Positions 24,438 through 32,636 of a stretch of DNA of 40,826 nt are shown piece after piece. The first letter of the stretch is position 1. Every line of letters begins with the position of its first letter. The stretch lies in NCBI GenBank assembly GCA_022561975.1, contig JADFQD010000015.1, positions 1 through 40,826 of the forward strand, given 5' to 3'. The notes beneath the pieces were generated by a model, which was given only the letters and a program-made list of their open reading frames with translations, made no database searches and was not told the origin of the DNA. Made by a program: the position numbers and the translations under genes. Origin of the DNA: Acidobacteriota bacterium. GTDB lineage: Bacteria > Acidobacteriota > Thermoanaerobaculia > Multivoradales > JAHEKO01.

Positions 24438-27209
24438 ATGAACCGAATGAGTAGTACTTGGCGGCAAACGGCCGCGACCTTTGCGGGCCTCGTCTGCCTG
24501 CTGGTGCTGACTTCGACATCTTCGACATCGTTTGCGGCCCACACTGAGGCCAACAATGAGGACAGCCCCGTCCTCTGGCCGGAGCGCGACCGGGAGTTTT
24601 TCTCGGATGGCCCGGGGCTGCTCCTCACTCGCGACCAGCGCGACGAGCTCGTTGCGAGACCGGAAGCCGAGCGCAGGTCTTGGATCGACACGTTTCTCGA
24701 TGCGGATCCAATTCCGGAAACCCCGAACAACGAGCTCGTCGAAGCGATCTCCCGCCGCCGCCGGCTCGTGTTCTCGGAATTCAACACATTTCTCGACGAC
24801 CGCGCGCGAGCCCTGTTCCTGCATGGAAATCCTTCCGAGCGGCGGCAGGTCGAGTGCGGACAGACCTTCCAGCCGATCGAGGTGTGGACCTATCCGGAGG
24901 TGGTGAGCCGTTACCGGCTCTTGTTCTACCGGCGCGGGCCGGAAGGCCCGCACCGGCTCTGGATTCCGCTGGACTCGAAAATAGCCCTCTACAACAAGGA
25001 CATGGCGTACTGGCTGCAACAGTTCGAGGAACTGCAGGGCCTGATTCGAGGCAAGCGATTCGACATCAAGGCCTGCAAGGACGCTCGGTTCATCGACGAG
25101 GTCACCGGTGTCGACGGGCTCAGAGGTTTCAAGAAGGATCGACCTACCAACAACGTGCTGCTCGAGGTACTGAAAGCGCCGAGCGATCTGGCGGCGTGGG
25201 TGCGCGCGGTCGTTGACGGCGCGGTTCCTGAGCCGGCTCGGGTGTTGGAGATAACGGCCGGCGAGATCGTGTTTCCGGAGCGCCGAGGCCAACGGATCGT
25301 GGCTCGCCAGATCCTCACCATCCCCGCGGATGCCGAGTTGGGCCTCTTTGAGGAGGGAACTGCCGCTGCCGGGGGCGACGCCGTTCCCGACGCCGGGGCC
25401 GACGGCGAGCCCGCGGGCGCGATCGATGGCGAGCCCGACGGTCAGACCCCAGATCAATCCGATACCCAGACCGATACCCAGACCGACACCCAGGCCGATA
25501 CCCAGCCCAATGGTGAACCGGAAGACAGATTTGGTGCCAAGGCCGGCACCAAGGTTTACAAGCTCACCGTCGAAGGCACGATCGAGCAGGGCGGCACGGT
25601 GTTCGAGGAATTCCGGGTTCGGTTCAAGATCCCCCCGCCGGAGAGCGATGTTCCGATCGGGCTGGTGATCGAAAGAGCGCTTCGCCCCGACCGCCTGATG
25701 GTCTTGCGCCTCAAGGTGATCGACGAGGTGTCGGGCGCCGAGGCGCGCTTTGCCAAGGGCTTGCGCGTTCCCAACGTGCCCCAGGCTGTCGCTGAGATTG
25801 CCGTGCCGGATGCCGTGATTATCGAAATGGGAGAGGCCCTGGCACTCGAGGCCATTGCCGGTGAAGACAGCCTTCTGCTGGCGCCGCCGGATGGTCGTTT
25901 GGCTCTCGGTACTTGGCGCGCCGAAGCGCTGGTCTCCGGGTCGCGCATCGTCGAGGTCGTTTTCTCCGTCGATGGACGGTCCCAACTGCGCCGCAAGCAA
26001 CCGCCGTTTGGCGCCGACCTCAGGCTGTCGGAGTTTCCCACCGAGCAGGTCGTCCGGGCCGAGGGGTTCGACGTCGATGGCGAACTGGTGGCCTATGACG
26101 AGATAGTTCTCAATCAGCCGCGTGGGTCTTTTTCGGTGCGCATCATGTCGCCTGGGGAAAACGAAGAGCTCGCCGGTAGCGTGCCGGTGCGCGCGGAGAT
26201 TGCGATTCCCGACGAGCGCCTCATCGAAGAGGTTCGATTCCTTGTCAACGATGTGGTGGTGACGACGCTCGAGGAAGGTCCCTGGAGGACCACGATCGAC
26301 GTGCCCGACAAGGCCAAGCAGGAGACCGCATACCTGACGGTGGTTGCGATCCTCGACAATGGCGCTCGAGCGGAGGCGGTCCGATTCCTCAACTCACCTC
26401 AGTTCACCGAGACCGTCGAGGTAAATCTGGTCGAAATGCTGGTGACCGTTCTGGACGATGGCAATCGACCGGTACAGGGTCTGACAAAGGCCGAATTCGA
26501 AGTCTTCGAGGACGGTCGGCTCCAGGTGATCGACCGTTTCGAGCAGGTCAAGGATCTGCCGCTCTCGATCGGCATTGCGATCGATACGTCGGGCTCGATG
26601 GCGACGGCTCTGCCCGAAGCGCAAAAAGCTGCCGTGGGCTTCCTGAACAACATCATGAAGCCCAGGGACCGGGCCTTTCTCCTGAGTTTTTCGAAGGACC
26701 CGGTGCTCTTGGTGCCGCCCACGGACGATCTCAGAGCGATCGAGGCCTCACTCCAGGGGCTGCAGTCACTCGGCTGGACGGCTCTTCACGACGCCGTCGT
26801 GACCAGTCTCTACTACTTTCGCGGTTTTCGGGGGCAGCGAGCCTTGATTCTGCTCTCCGACGGCGACGACTCGGCGAGTCGTTACGCTTTTCGCGAGGCT
26901 CTGGAATATGCCCGGCGCAGCGGCGTCGTGATCTACGCGGTCGGCTTGAACGTAGGCACCATGAAGACCGGTATCCGAAAGAAATTGAGTAGGCTGGCCT
27001 CCGAGACCGGAGGTCGCCATTTCTTCATCCGCGAGGCGTTGGAGTTGGAGGACGTGTACCGGGAGATCGAGCAAGAGCTTCGCAGTCAGTATCTGGTGGC
27101 GTACACCTCGGATAACCCCTCCGCGGAGGACGACTTCCGGACGGTCGAGCTCAAGGTGCGTGGCGGGAAGTTGAGCGCAAGATCGCTTCGCGGGTACTAT
27201 CCCAAGTAG
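24438..27209 (+). CDS. exported VWFA protein with acidobacterial-type VWFA domain
   Basis: The 923-residue protein begins with a signal peptide (about 1-34, ending 'TSTSSTSFAA'). An N-terminal alpha/beta region (about 45-260) resembles GWxTD-type domains ('RYRLLFYRRGPEGPHRLW'). A low-complexity Asp-Thr-Gln linker (about 342-356) and beta-sandwich domains follow. The C-terminal VWFA domain (about 650-920) carries the MIDAS 'IAIDTSGSM', a Thr in 'SLGWTALHDAV' and 'ILLSDGDDSAS'. The C-terminal arrangement matches the 'VWFA-related acidobacterial domain' family. It probably binds protein or ligand at the cell surface or in the periplasm. AGGGA before the ATG is the Shine-Dalgarno sequence. It is followed after two bases by a small exported protein, so the two likely work together. 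The exact role is unknown. Confidence 0.87.
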   Translation: MNRMSSTWRQTAATFAGLVCLLVLTSTSSTSFAAHTEANNEDSPVLWPERDREFFSDGPGLLLTRDQRDELVARPEAERRSWIDTFLDADPIPETPNNELVEAISRRRRLVFSEFNTFLDDRARALFLHGNPSERRQVECGQTFQPIEVWTYPEVVSRYRLLFYRRGPEGPHRLWIPLDSKIALYNKDMAYWLQQFEELQGLIRGKRFDIKACKDARFIDEVTGVDGLRGFKKDRPTNNVLLEVLKAPSDLAAWVRAVVDGAVPEPARVLEITAGEIVFPERRGQRIVARQILTIPADAELGLFEEGTAAAGGDAVPDAGADGEPAGAIDGEPDGQTPDQSDTQTDTQTDTQADTQPNGEPEDRFGAKAGTKVYKLTVEGTIEQGGTVFEEFRVRFKIPPPESDVPIGLVIERALRPDRLMVLRLKVIDEVSGAEARFAKGLRVPNVPQAVAEIAVPDAVIIEMGEALALEAIAGEDSLLLAPPDGRLALGTWRAEALVSGSRIVEVVFSVDGRSQLRRKQPPFGADLRLSEFPTEQVVRAEGFDVDGELVAYDEIVLNQPRGSFSVRIMSPGENEELAGSVPVRAEIAIPDERLIEEVRFLVNDVVVTTLEEGPWRTTIDVPDKAKQETAYLTVVAILDNGARAEAVRFLNSPQFTETVEVNLVEMLVTVLDDGNRPVQGLTKAEFEVFEDGRLQVIDRFEQVKDLPLSIGIAIDTSGSMATALPEAQKAAVGFLNNIMKPRDRAFLLSFSKDPVLLVPPTDDLRAIEASLQGLQSLGWTALHDAVVTSLYYFRGFRGQRALILLSDGDDSASRYAFREALEYARRSGVVIYAVGLNVGTMKTGIRKKLSRLASETGGRHFFIREALELEDVYREIEQELRSQYLVAYTSDNPSAEDDFRTVELKVRGGKLSARSLRGYYPK
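25461..25505 (+). repeat. 12-base coding tandem repeat in the VWFA gene
   Basis: GATACCCAGACC is repeated 3.75 times with few changes and encodes Asp-Thr-Gln-Thr/Ala units. It forms a linker between the N-terminal domain and the beta domains, and could vary in copy number. Confidence 0.8.
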
Positions 27210-27211
27210 TC

Positions 27212-27877
27212 ATGGCAAGAAAGACCGGCACGTTGGCGTTTGTGGCGGTCCTGATGACGGTTCAGCTGGCGGCCGTTCGGCTGCCGGCGGCGGGCGTCGA
27301 TTTTCCGTTCGACCGCGTTTGCGGAACCTACGAGAACGTCAACATCGAGACCTTGCCGATGAGCAACGGTGCGATCGATTTGCGGCTTTTTTCGCCCAAA
27401 AACACGGTGACGCTCGAGAGCGGCACCCTGCATCTCGAGCCGGCCGGGGACGGTCTGCACAAAGCGGTGCTCCAAGTCGCCTTCTCGGGCGAGGGCGAGC
27501 TCATCACCGAGGTCAAGCTCGGCACGATTCCCGCGCGCTTCGAAGATCAGGTGCGCTTTCCCCTGCAGGAACACACAGTCACGGCCTGGGTGACGATCGA
27601 GGTCGAGGAGGACGGCTATCGAATCGTTGCCAAAGAACTGCCCGAGACCCTACAGATCGAGCTCGAGAGTTCCCGCGCGGAGGGTCTCGTGGGTTTCTGC
27701 CGCCAGATGTCACTGCTTTTCGCCGGGGATGCCGGCTGCGAAAAGCTCGAATCGATGCTCTCCAATCCGAAAGTCCCGTTGCCCAAGCCGGGCTCAGATT
27801 TCCTGGTGCGGCGCTCGGCACTTAGCGAATCGGAGCGCCAGCGGCTCGATTTCTACCTCGCAGGTTCCAAGCTCTAG
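27212..27877 (+). CDS. exported protein of unknown function, 221 aa
   Basis: The ATG lies two bases after the VWFA stop, so the pair is an operon. Residues 1-27 form a signal peptide ('GTLAFVAVLMTVQLAAVRLP', then a small-residue cleavage region). The mature part is mostly beta: 'VDFPFDRVCGTYENVNIETL', 'LRLFSPKNTVTLESGTLHL', 'AVLQVAFSGEGELITEVKLG'. Four Cys (two close to the C-terminal third, 'GFCRQM' and 'DAGCEKL') could form disulfides. No family is recognised. Because of its coupling it may be a partner of the VWFA protein in the periplasm. Its 3' end overlaps the convergent gene at 27874 by four bases. Confidence 0.75.
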   Translation: MARKTGTLAFVAVLMTVQLAAVRLPAAGVDFPFDRVCGTYENVNIETLPMSNGAIDLRLFSPKNTVTLESGTLHLEPAGDGLHKAVLQVAFSGEGELITEVKLGTIPARFEDQVRFPLQEHTVTAWVTIEVEEDGYRIVAKELPETLQIELESSRAEGLVGFCRQMSLLFAGDAGCEKLESMLSNPKVPLPKPGSDFLVRRSALSESERQRLDFYLAGSKL

Positions 27878-28332
27878 CAGCCGGCTTCGGACCGGGCTCG
27901 AGCCAGGAGGTTGTTGATCCGTTCCAGGGAGACCGCAGGGTTGGAGATTCCTGTGCTCGTGCCACGGACCATGGCGTCGAACCGGTTGAGAAGTCTGCGC
28001 TGCTCGAGCAGGGCGGCCGCCGCGCTGGTGCAGGCCTCATGAGGGCAGCGACAGGCGGAATCCGCGCTCGAGAGTTGGCCGCTCGTCTGAATCATGAATG
28101 TCGACCACATGCCGGCGTCCACCGGCGGTCGAGAAAACTGACGGATTTCTCCGGCGAAGTCACTGCTGACGGATTCGGCTACGGATACGCAGTGATGAGC
28201 CTGCTGGCTGTCCTGATCGGCCTCTTCGTGGGCCGCTTGGGATTCCCTGTGGGCTCGGTACCGTGGCAGGAGTTGGGTGTAGCCGAAGTAGACCACGGCC
28301 GCCAGGATGGCAAGTTTGATCAGTCCTCCCAT
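27874..28332 (-). CDS. single-pass membrane protein of unknown function, 152 aa
   Basis: An N-terminal membrane segment ('IKLAILAAVVYFGYTQLL', about 5-22) is followed by a soluble, Ser/Gln/Ala-rich domain with several Cys ('SACRCPHEACTSAA') and a helical C-terminus ending in 'ARSEAGC'. No family is recognised. It shares its stop region with the convergent exported protein. The gene stands alone on the minus strand. Codon use and length support a real gene, but no homology could be named. Confidence 0.6.
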   Translation of the reverse strand: MGGLIKLAILAAVVYFGYTQLLPRYRAHRESQAAHEEADQDSQQAHHCVSVAESVSSDFAGEIRQFSRPPVDAGMWSTFMIQTSGQLSSADSACRCPHEACTSAAAALLEQRRLLNRFDAMVRGTSTGISNPAVSLERINNLLARARSEAGC

Positions 28333-28460
28333 CGGCCAAGGCTATCGCGAAATCAGGTTTGCGCAGGGTAGGAACGGTCGACTTCTACTACGGGCTGCCA
28401 CTGGCTGCTAGGTCCGGGCCTCTTTGGCATCCAGCCGGAGACGTTGTAGGCTTCAGTCGA

Positions 28461-28889
28461 ATGAGACGGTTCTTCCCAGCACTCTTTGTGTTCGCGCTGA
28501 CGGCGTTCGGTTTCCTGGCCGGCTGTAGTGGTAGTTCCACGGAACCGATCGCGGTACCGTTGGTCTTCGAGGGCGAGGTCGCTTTCCAGGGCAGCGAATT
28601 CCACAACTTCACGGTGGTCAGCACCGGTACGGTCCGGGTCGAGCTGGTCCGGTTGCAGGAGAAGGTGGCCGATGGGGCGGAACCCCTGGGCCTCAGCCTG
28701 TCGATCGGTCTGGGACTGGGCCGGCCCGCAGCGGACCAATGTGCGACGCGCTACTCGGTGCAAGCAAGCGAAGGCGAGTTGGCGGTTTTTGGGTTGACCG
28801 GTGCTGAGTTCTGTGTCCTCTTGTTTGACGCCGGCTCGTTGCTTCCCGGCCAGGTCGTCGAGTACACGGTATCCGTGTCCTCTGGGTAG
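28461..28889 (+). CDS. small lipoprotein, 142 aa
   Basis: The frame is open from 28359, but the ATG at 28461 begins a clear lipoprotein signal: 'MRRFFPALFVFALTAFGFLA' followed by Gly-Cys (lipobox L-A-G-C, Cys about residue 22). The mature part is predicted to be beta-rich ('HNFTVVSTGTVRVELVRLQE', 'ATRYSVQASEGELAVFGLTG', 'VVEYTVSVSSG'), like a small Ig-like or pre-peptidase C-terminal-type sandwich. No enzyme motif is seen. It is probably anchored to the inner or outer membrane. The gene stands between a divergent membrane-protein gene and the DUF481 gene; the gap behind it (28890-29036) shows no recognised signal. Confidence 0.75.
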   Translation: MRRFFPALFVFALTAFGFLAGCSGSSTEPIAVPLVFEGEVAFQGSEFHNFTVVSTGTVRVELVRLQEKVADGAEPLGLSLSIGLGLGRPAADQCATRYSVQASEGELAVFGLTGAEFCVLLFDAGSLLPGQVVEYTVSVSSG

Positions 28890-29036
28890 TTCGGCGGGTA
28901 GTTCGGGCCGGCGGGGCTCTCTCTGGTCGTTGCGGATCGTGTCTCGGCGCCAAAACAGAGGAGGCGTTCTTGTACTGCGTATCCTGCCAAGAGTTCGAGG
29001 CCTGACGGACACTTTCTTTGACGCAAGACCCAGACG

Positions 29037-29918
29037 ATGAAGACATTCACCAGACCCCAAAACCGGGCTGTCCCGGCGATAGCACTCTTGGCGGCGGCCG
29101 TCCTGGCGACGGCTCCAGCCGTGGCTGAGGATGAAGAGGAGCCCAAGCTCGGCTGGTTCGATGTCGCCGAGTTCTCGCTGCTTGCGAGCAGCGGCAACTC
29201 CGAAGTCCAGACCATCTCGCTGCGCAACACCGCCACCCGGTTTTGGGAGAGTTCGTCGCTCGAGATCGTGGCGGGCGGCATTCGTGCCCAGAGCACGACC
29301 ACCTCGCGAGTGGCAGTCGGAAGCCCGACCGACTTCCTTGTGCGCAAATCGAGTGAGACCGCCCTTACCGCCGAGAACTACTTTCTGCGAGGGCGATATG
29401 ACCGTGAGGTTGAGGAGAAGCTCTTCTGGTTTGCCGGTCTGGGATGGGATCGAAACGAGTTCGCCGGGATCGACAGTCGAATCGGAGCCTTCGGAGGAGT
29501 CGGACATCTGTGGTTCGAGCGGGACAGCGCACGATTCCAGACCGATTACGGCGTCACCTACACCGATCAGGAAGATGTTTCGGGAGCGACCAGCAGGTTC
29601 GCCGGCCTGCGGCTCTCCTACGAATATTGGCGACAGCTCAATGACGCGACGGGCCTTACCAGCACTCTCGCGATAGACGAGAACCTGGACGACACCGAGG
29701 ACTATCGTGCTGACTTCGTGAACACCCTCAGCGTCGCCATGAGCGAACGGTTGGCACTCAAGGCGAGCCTTCAGCTGCTCTTCGACAACCGGCCGGCGCT
29801 CACCGAGATCCTCTTGATCCCGTCGATTTCGGGGGGTTCGCTTGAAGGGAGTCGTGTGCTGGCCGAGCTGGACAGTCTCGATTCGATCCTCACGGTTTCG
29901 CTGGTCGCCAACTTCTAG
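29037..29918 (+). CDS. DUF481-type outer-membrane beta-barrel protein
   Basis: The 293-residue protein has a signal peptide (about 1-30, '[20 protein letters not shown]') and an alternating beta-strand pattern to a C-terminal Phe ('[11 protein letters not shown]'), as in outer-membrane barrels. '[20 protein letters not shown]' contains the Gly-Asn-Ser block typical of DUF481 (YdiY-like, salt-induced outer-membrane protein) families. '[20 protein letters not shown]' fits the following strands. Function of the family is poorly known. It appears to be a single gene, followed by a GC-rich hairpin that could be its terminator. Confidence 0.8.
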   Translation: MKTFTRPQNRAVPAIALLAAAVLATAPAVAEDEEEPKLGWFDVAEFSLLASSGNSEVQTISLRNTATRFWESSSLEIVAGGIRAQSTTTSRVAVGSPTDFLVRKSSETALTAENYFLRGRYDREVEEKLFWFAGLGWDRNEFAGIDSRIGAFGGVGHLWFERDSARFQTDYGVTYTDQEDVSGATSRFAGLRLSYEYWRQLNDATGLTSTLAIDENLDDTEDYRADFVNTLSVAMSERLALKASLQLLFDNRPALTEILLIPSISGGSLEGSRVLAELDSLDSILTVSLVANF

Positions 29919-29922
29919 CCGG

Positions 29923-29954
29923 CCATCTGCCGACCATCTGCCGACCATCTGATG
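29923..29954. repeat. 11-base tandem repeat behind the DUF481 gene
   Basis: CCATCTGCCGA occurs at 29923, 29934 and, partly, 29945. It lies directly after the stop codon and before the hairpin at 29969. Confidence 0.75.
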
Positions 29955-29968
29955 GGCTGGCCGCCGGC

Positions 29969-30001
29969 AGGGGGCTTTGCCGGGCGCCGGCGCCCCCTTT
30001 C
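29969..30001 (+). terminator. possible Rho-independent terminator after the DUF481 gene
   Basis: AGGGGGC (29969-29975) pairs with GCCCCCT (29992-29998), with a GC-rich interior, followed by TTTCT. The U-run is short, so strength is uncertain. Confidence 0.45.
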
Positions 30002-30027
30002 TCCGTGCTATTCTCCTCGGTCCGCAA

Positions 30028-30090
30028 CGGGGACACCCCTTCGAGAGTGTTCCCTTCCCATCGGGGACACTCGTTGGTCGGGGTGTCCCT
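30028..30090. repeat. REP-B double palindrome just upstream of typA
   Basis: GGGGACACCCC (30029-30039) can pair with GGGGTGTCCC (30080-30089). Inside, GAGTGTTCCC and GGGGACACTC form a second hairpin. This gives a nested or cruciform structure made from two inverted copies of the element found at 36462 and 39636. It lies 20 bases before the typA ATG. Confidence 0.7.
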
Positions 30091-30109
30091 TCCCAACTCG
30101 GAGTCCCCT

Positions 30110-31924
30110 ATGTCCTCTGTTTCTTCCACCACCCGTCCCGATCTGCGCAACTTGGCCATCATCGCGCACGTCGATCACGGCAAGACCACCCTGGTCGATG
30201 CCATGCTTTGGCAGAGCGGAATCTTTCGCGACAACGAGAAGGTGCGGGTCCGAGTCATGGACTCAATTGATCTCGAGCGCGAGAAGGGCATCACGATCAT
30301 GGCCAAGAACATGGCCATTCACTACGGCGACGTCAAGATCAACATCGTCGACACACCCGGCCATGCGGATTTCGGCGGCGAGGTAGAGCGCACGCTCAAG
30401 CTCGTGGACGGCGTGCTTCTCCTGGTCGACGCCAGCGAAGGACCGCTACCGCAGACCCGGTTCGTCCTGCGCAAGGCGCTCGAAGCCAAACTCGCCCCGA
30501 TCGTGGTAATCAACAAGATCGATCGATCCGACGCCCGGATCATGGAGGTCCTCGACGAGGTCTACGATCTCTTCATCGATCTTGATGCCGACGAAGAGCA
30601 ACTTGACTTTCCGGTGCTCTACTCGATCGCCCGCGACGGTATTTGCCGGACCGAGCCGGACGGAGAGGACCAGACACTGCAGCCACTCTTTGAGGAGATT
30701 CTGCGGACGGTGCCGGCTCCAGAGTTCGAGCCGGGTCATCCGCTACAGCTGCTCGTAACGACGCTCGACTACGACGACTATGTCGGTCGACTGGCGATCG
30801 GGCGGATCTTCCAAGGTGAGATCAGCAAGGGCCAGCGAATCGGGCGCGCTCGTCACGACGGCCAAGTCGAGGCGACGACAGTGGCGCGGTTGTATGGCTA
30901 CGAGGGGATCGCGCGCTTGGAGATCGAACACGCCGGCCCTGGGGATATCGTAGCCGTCGCGGGCTTCGAGGAAGTGGCGATCGGCGAGACGCTTACCGAT
31001 CTCGAAGATCCGCGGCCGCTGCCGGGGATCACGATCGATGAGCCGACCTTGGCGATGGTGTTCTCGGTTAGCGACTCCCCAGTGGCCGGTCGGGAGGGCA
31101 AGTACGTGACCTCGAGCAAGCTCAAGGCGCGGCTGATCAAGGAGACCTGGACCAACGTCTCGATTCGGGTGAGTGAAACGCGCGACGCCCGTGGCTTCGA
31201 GGTTGCCGGAAGGGGTGAATTGCAGCTGGCCATTTTGATCGAAATGATGCGGCGGGAAGGTTTCGAGTTTTCAGTCGGTCGCCCCGAGGTGCTGACCCGG
31301 CGCGAAAACGACATCCTCGAAGAGCCGATCGAGAAGCTAACCGTGGATTGCCCAGAGAATTTCGTCGGGGTCGTTACCCAGAGGCTCGGGACGCGTCGGG
31401 GGCGGATGATGAGCATGGTCAACCATGGCAGTGGACGCGTGCGGATCGAGTTCGAGGTGCCGACCCGGGGTCTGATCGGATTCCGCACGGATTTTCTGAC
31501 CGACACCCGAGGCACCGGTATCATGAACCATCTTTTCGACCGCTTCGGCCCGTGGCAGGGCGATATTCCGCAGCGAACGACCGGCGCGCTGGTCTCGGAC
31601 CGGTCGGGGAAGGTGACCGCTTTCGCCATCGAACACTTGCAACCGAGGGGCATTTTCTTCGTCTCTCCGACCGATGAGGTCTACGAGGGCATGGTCGTAG
31701 GCGAGCATTCCCGCGCGGGTGACCTGGACGTCAATATCACCAAGGAGAAGAAGCTCACCAACATGCGGGCGGCCTCGGCCGACGAGCTGATTCGCCTGGT
31801 GCCGCCCAAGCTCCTGAGTCTGGAGCAGGCGATCGAGTTCATCGCCGAAGACGAACTCATCGAAGTCACGCCCCTCGCCTTCAGGCTGCGCAAGCGCATC
31901 CTGCCCGCTAATCGGCGCAAGTAA
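30110..31924 (+). CDS. typA: ribosome-associated GTPase TypA/BipA
   Basis: This 604-residue translational GTPase acts in ribosome assembly and stress adaptation. The G domain begins at '[20 protein letters not shown]' (P-loop), then '[11 protein letters not shown]', '[16 protein letters not shown]' (G3) and '[12 protein letters not shown]' (G4). Domain II and EF-G-like domains III and V follow, and the BipA-specific C-terminus ends '[17 protein letters not shown]'. The frame is open back to 30005, but those 35 codons run through a REP-B palindrome. The ATG at 30110 has GGAG at correct spacing and fits the family's length. It is probably transcribed alone. Confidence 0.95.
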   Translation: MSSVSSTTRPDLRNLAIIAHVDHGKTTLVDAMLWQSGIFRDNEKVRVRVMDSIDLEREKGITIMAKNMAIHYGDVKINIVDTPGHADFGGEVERTLKLVDGVLLLVDASEGPLPQTRFVLRKALEAKLAPIVVINKIDRSDARIMEVLDEVYDLFIDLDADEEQLDFPVLYSIARDGICRTEPDGEDQTLQPLFEEILRTVPAPEFEPGHPLQLLVTTLDYDDYVGRLAIGRIFQGEISKGQRIGRARHDGQVEATTVARLYGYEGIARLEIEHAGPGDIVAVAGFEEVAIGETLTDLEDPRPLPGITIDEPTLAMVFSVSDSPVAGREGKYVTSSKLKARLIKETWTNVSIRVSETRDARGFEVAGRGELQLAILIEMMRREGFEFSVGRPEVLTRRENDILEEPIEKLTVDCPENFVGVVTQRLGTRRGRMMSMVNHGSGRVRIEFEVPTRGLIGFRTDFLTDTRGTGIMNHLFDRFGPWQGDIPQRTTGALVSDRSGKVTAFAIEHLQPRGIFFVSPTDEVYEGMVVGEHSRAGDLDVNITKEKKLTNMRAASADELIRLVPPKLLSLEQAIEFIAEDELIEVTPLAFRLRKRILPANRRK

Positions 31925-31943
31925 CGACAGCTCAAGACTTTCC

Positions 31944-31972
31944 TGGACAAAGGGGCGACTTTACCCTATGCT
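31944..31972 (+). promoter_or_regulatory. sigma-70 promoter of the RRM gene
   Basis: TGGACA (31944-31949), a 17-base spacer and TATGCT (31967-31972) match the sigma-70 consensus at five and four of six bases. A start near 31979 is expected. It is the best promoter seen in the window. Confidence 0.6.
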
Positions 31973-31978
31973 TTTCGC

Positions 31979-32177
31979 TCACGAGAGCAGGGTGTCCCAT
32001 TCGGGGCGCGCTAACCCTGAGAAACCCGAGTCCTTTTCAGAAGTAGCCGCTTTTCCCATCTCCCTTTAGGCGAGGCTCTCGTCGACGGTTCCGAATGTGA
32101 GGGACCAGTTTCAGTAACCGTGCGCCAACCAGCATTTGCCCGAGCGCACTCATTGCAAGATTGTGAGTTAGAAGAAA
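31979..32177 (+). other. long 5' leader of the RRM gene, no ORF
   Basis: About 200 bases lie between the predicted transcription start and the ATG at 32178. No coding frame, tRNA or known riboswitch motif is recognised. Long leaders are common in genes for cold-shock-like RNA-binding proteins, so it may hold a thermosensor or autoregulatory site. Confidence 0.4.
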
Positions 32178-32471
32178 ATGAAGAAGATTTATGTGGGCAA
32201 CCTGCCCTACAGTGCAACCGAGTCCGAACTCCGAGATCTGTTCGGCGAGCACGGTACCGTCGAGAGCGTAAGCCTCGTCAGCGACCGTGAGACGGGCCGT
32301 CCGCGAGGCTTCGGCTTCGTCGAGATGGATGACGATGGCGCCACCGCGGCGATCTCGGCCCTCGACGGCAAAGACATGGGCGGACGAAGCCTGCGTGTCA
32401 ACGAGGCCCGACCGCGTCGCGAAGGCGGTTTCGGTGGTGGTGGCGGCGGCCGACGCAATTCCGGCTGGTAG
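32178..32471 (+). CDS. glycine-tailed RNA-recognition-motif protein
   Basis: The 97-residue protein is almost entirely one RRM domain. RNP2 is 'KIYVGNLPY' (residues 3-11) and RNP1 is 'RPRGFGFVEM' (about 40-49), with the conserved aromatic residues for RNA stacking. After 'GRSLRVNEARPRREGG' a short Gly/Arg tail follows, as in cyanobacterial and proteobacterial Rbp proteins. Such proteins bind single-stranded RNA and are often cold-induced. AGAAGAA precedes the ATG as a weak Shine-Dalgarno sequence. It is a monocistronic unit: own promoter, long leader and a strong terminator 60 bases after the stop. Confidence 0.93.
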   Translation: MKKIYVGNLPYSATESELRDLFGEHGTVESVSLVSDRETGRPRGFGFVEMDDDGATAAISALDGKDMGGRSLRVNEARPRREGGFGGGGGGRRNSGW

Positions 32472-32529
32472 TCGAATGCCTACTCTGGGGGCCTCGGGAC
32501 CTCAGCAGGGCGAGCTGACCTCAGCTACC

Positions 32530-32560
32530 CAGAGCCCTCTCTTCGGAGAGGGCTCTTTTA
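32530..32560 (+). terminator. Rho-independent terminator with UUCG tetraloop
   Basis: AGAGCCCTCTC (32531-32541), loop TTCG, GAGAGGGCTCT (32546-32556) and then TTTTA. The 11-base-pair stem is perfect and closed by a C(UUCG)G tetraloop. It ends the RRM gene transcript. Confidence 0.92.
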
Positions 32561-32636
32561 GATTCTCAGTCCCCTCCGCCCGCCCGCCGAAGACTCCTGA
32601 GACTTTGGGCAAAGGGGACTCGTAGTACCGGCACCT

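Noticed and set aside
24384-26000. Minus-strand open frame with Gly-Leu-Gly-Ile repeats
   Set aside because: The repeats are the reverse reading of the Asp-Thr-Gln linker of the VWFA gene; no start signal or family.
28353-29948. Minus-strand open frame of 531 codons
   Set aside because: It is antisense to the lipoprotein and DUF481 genes, which have clear signal peptides.
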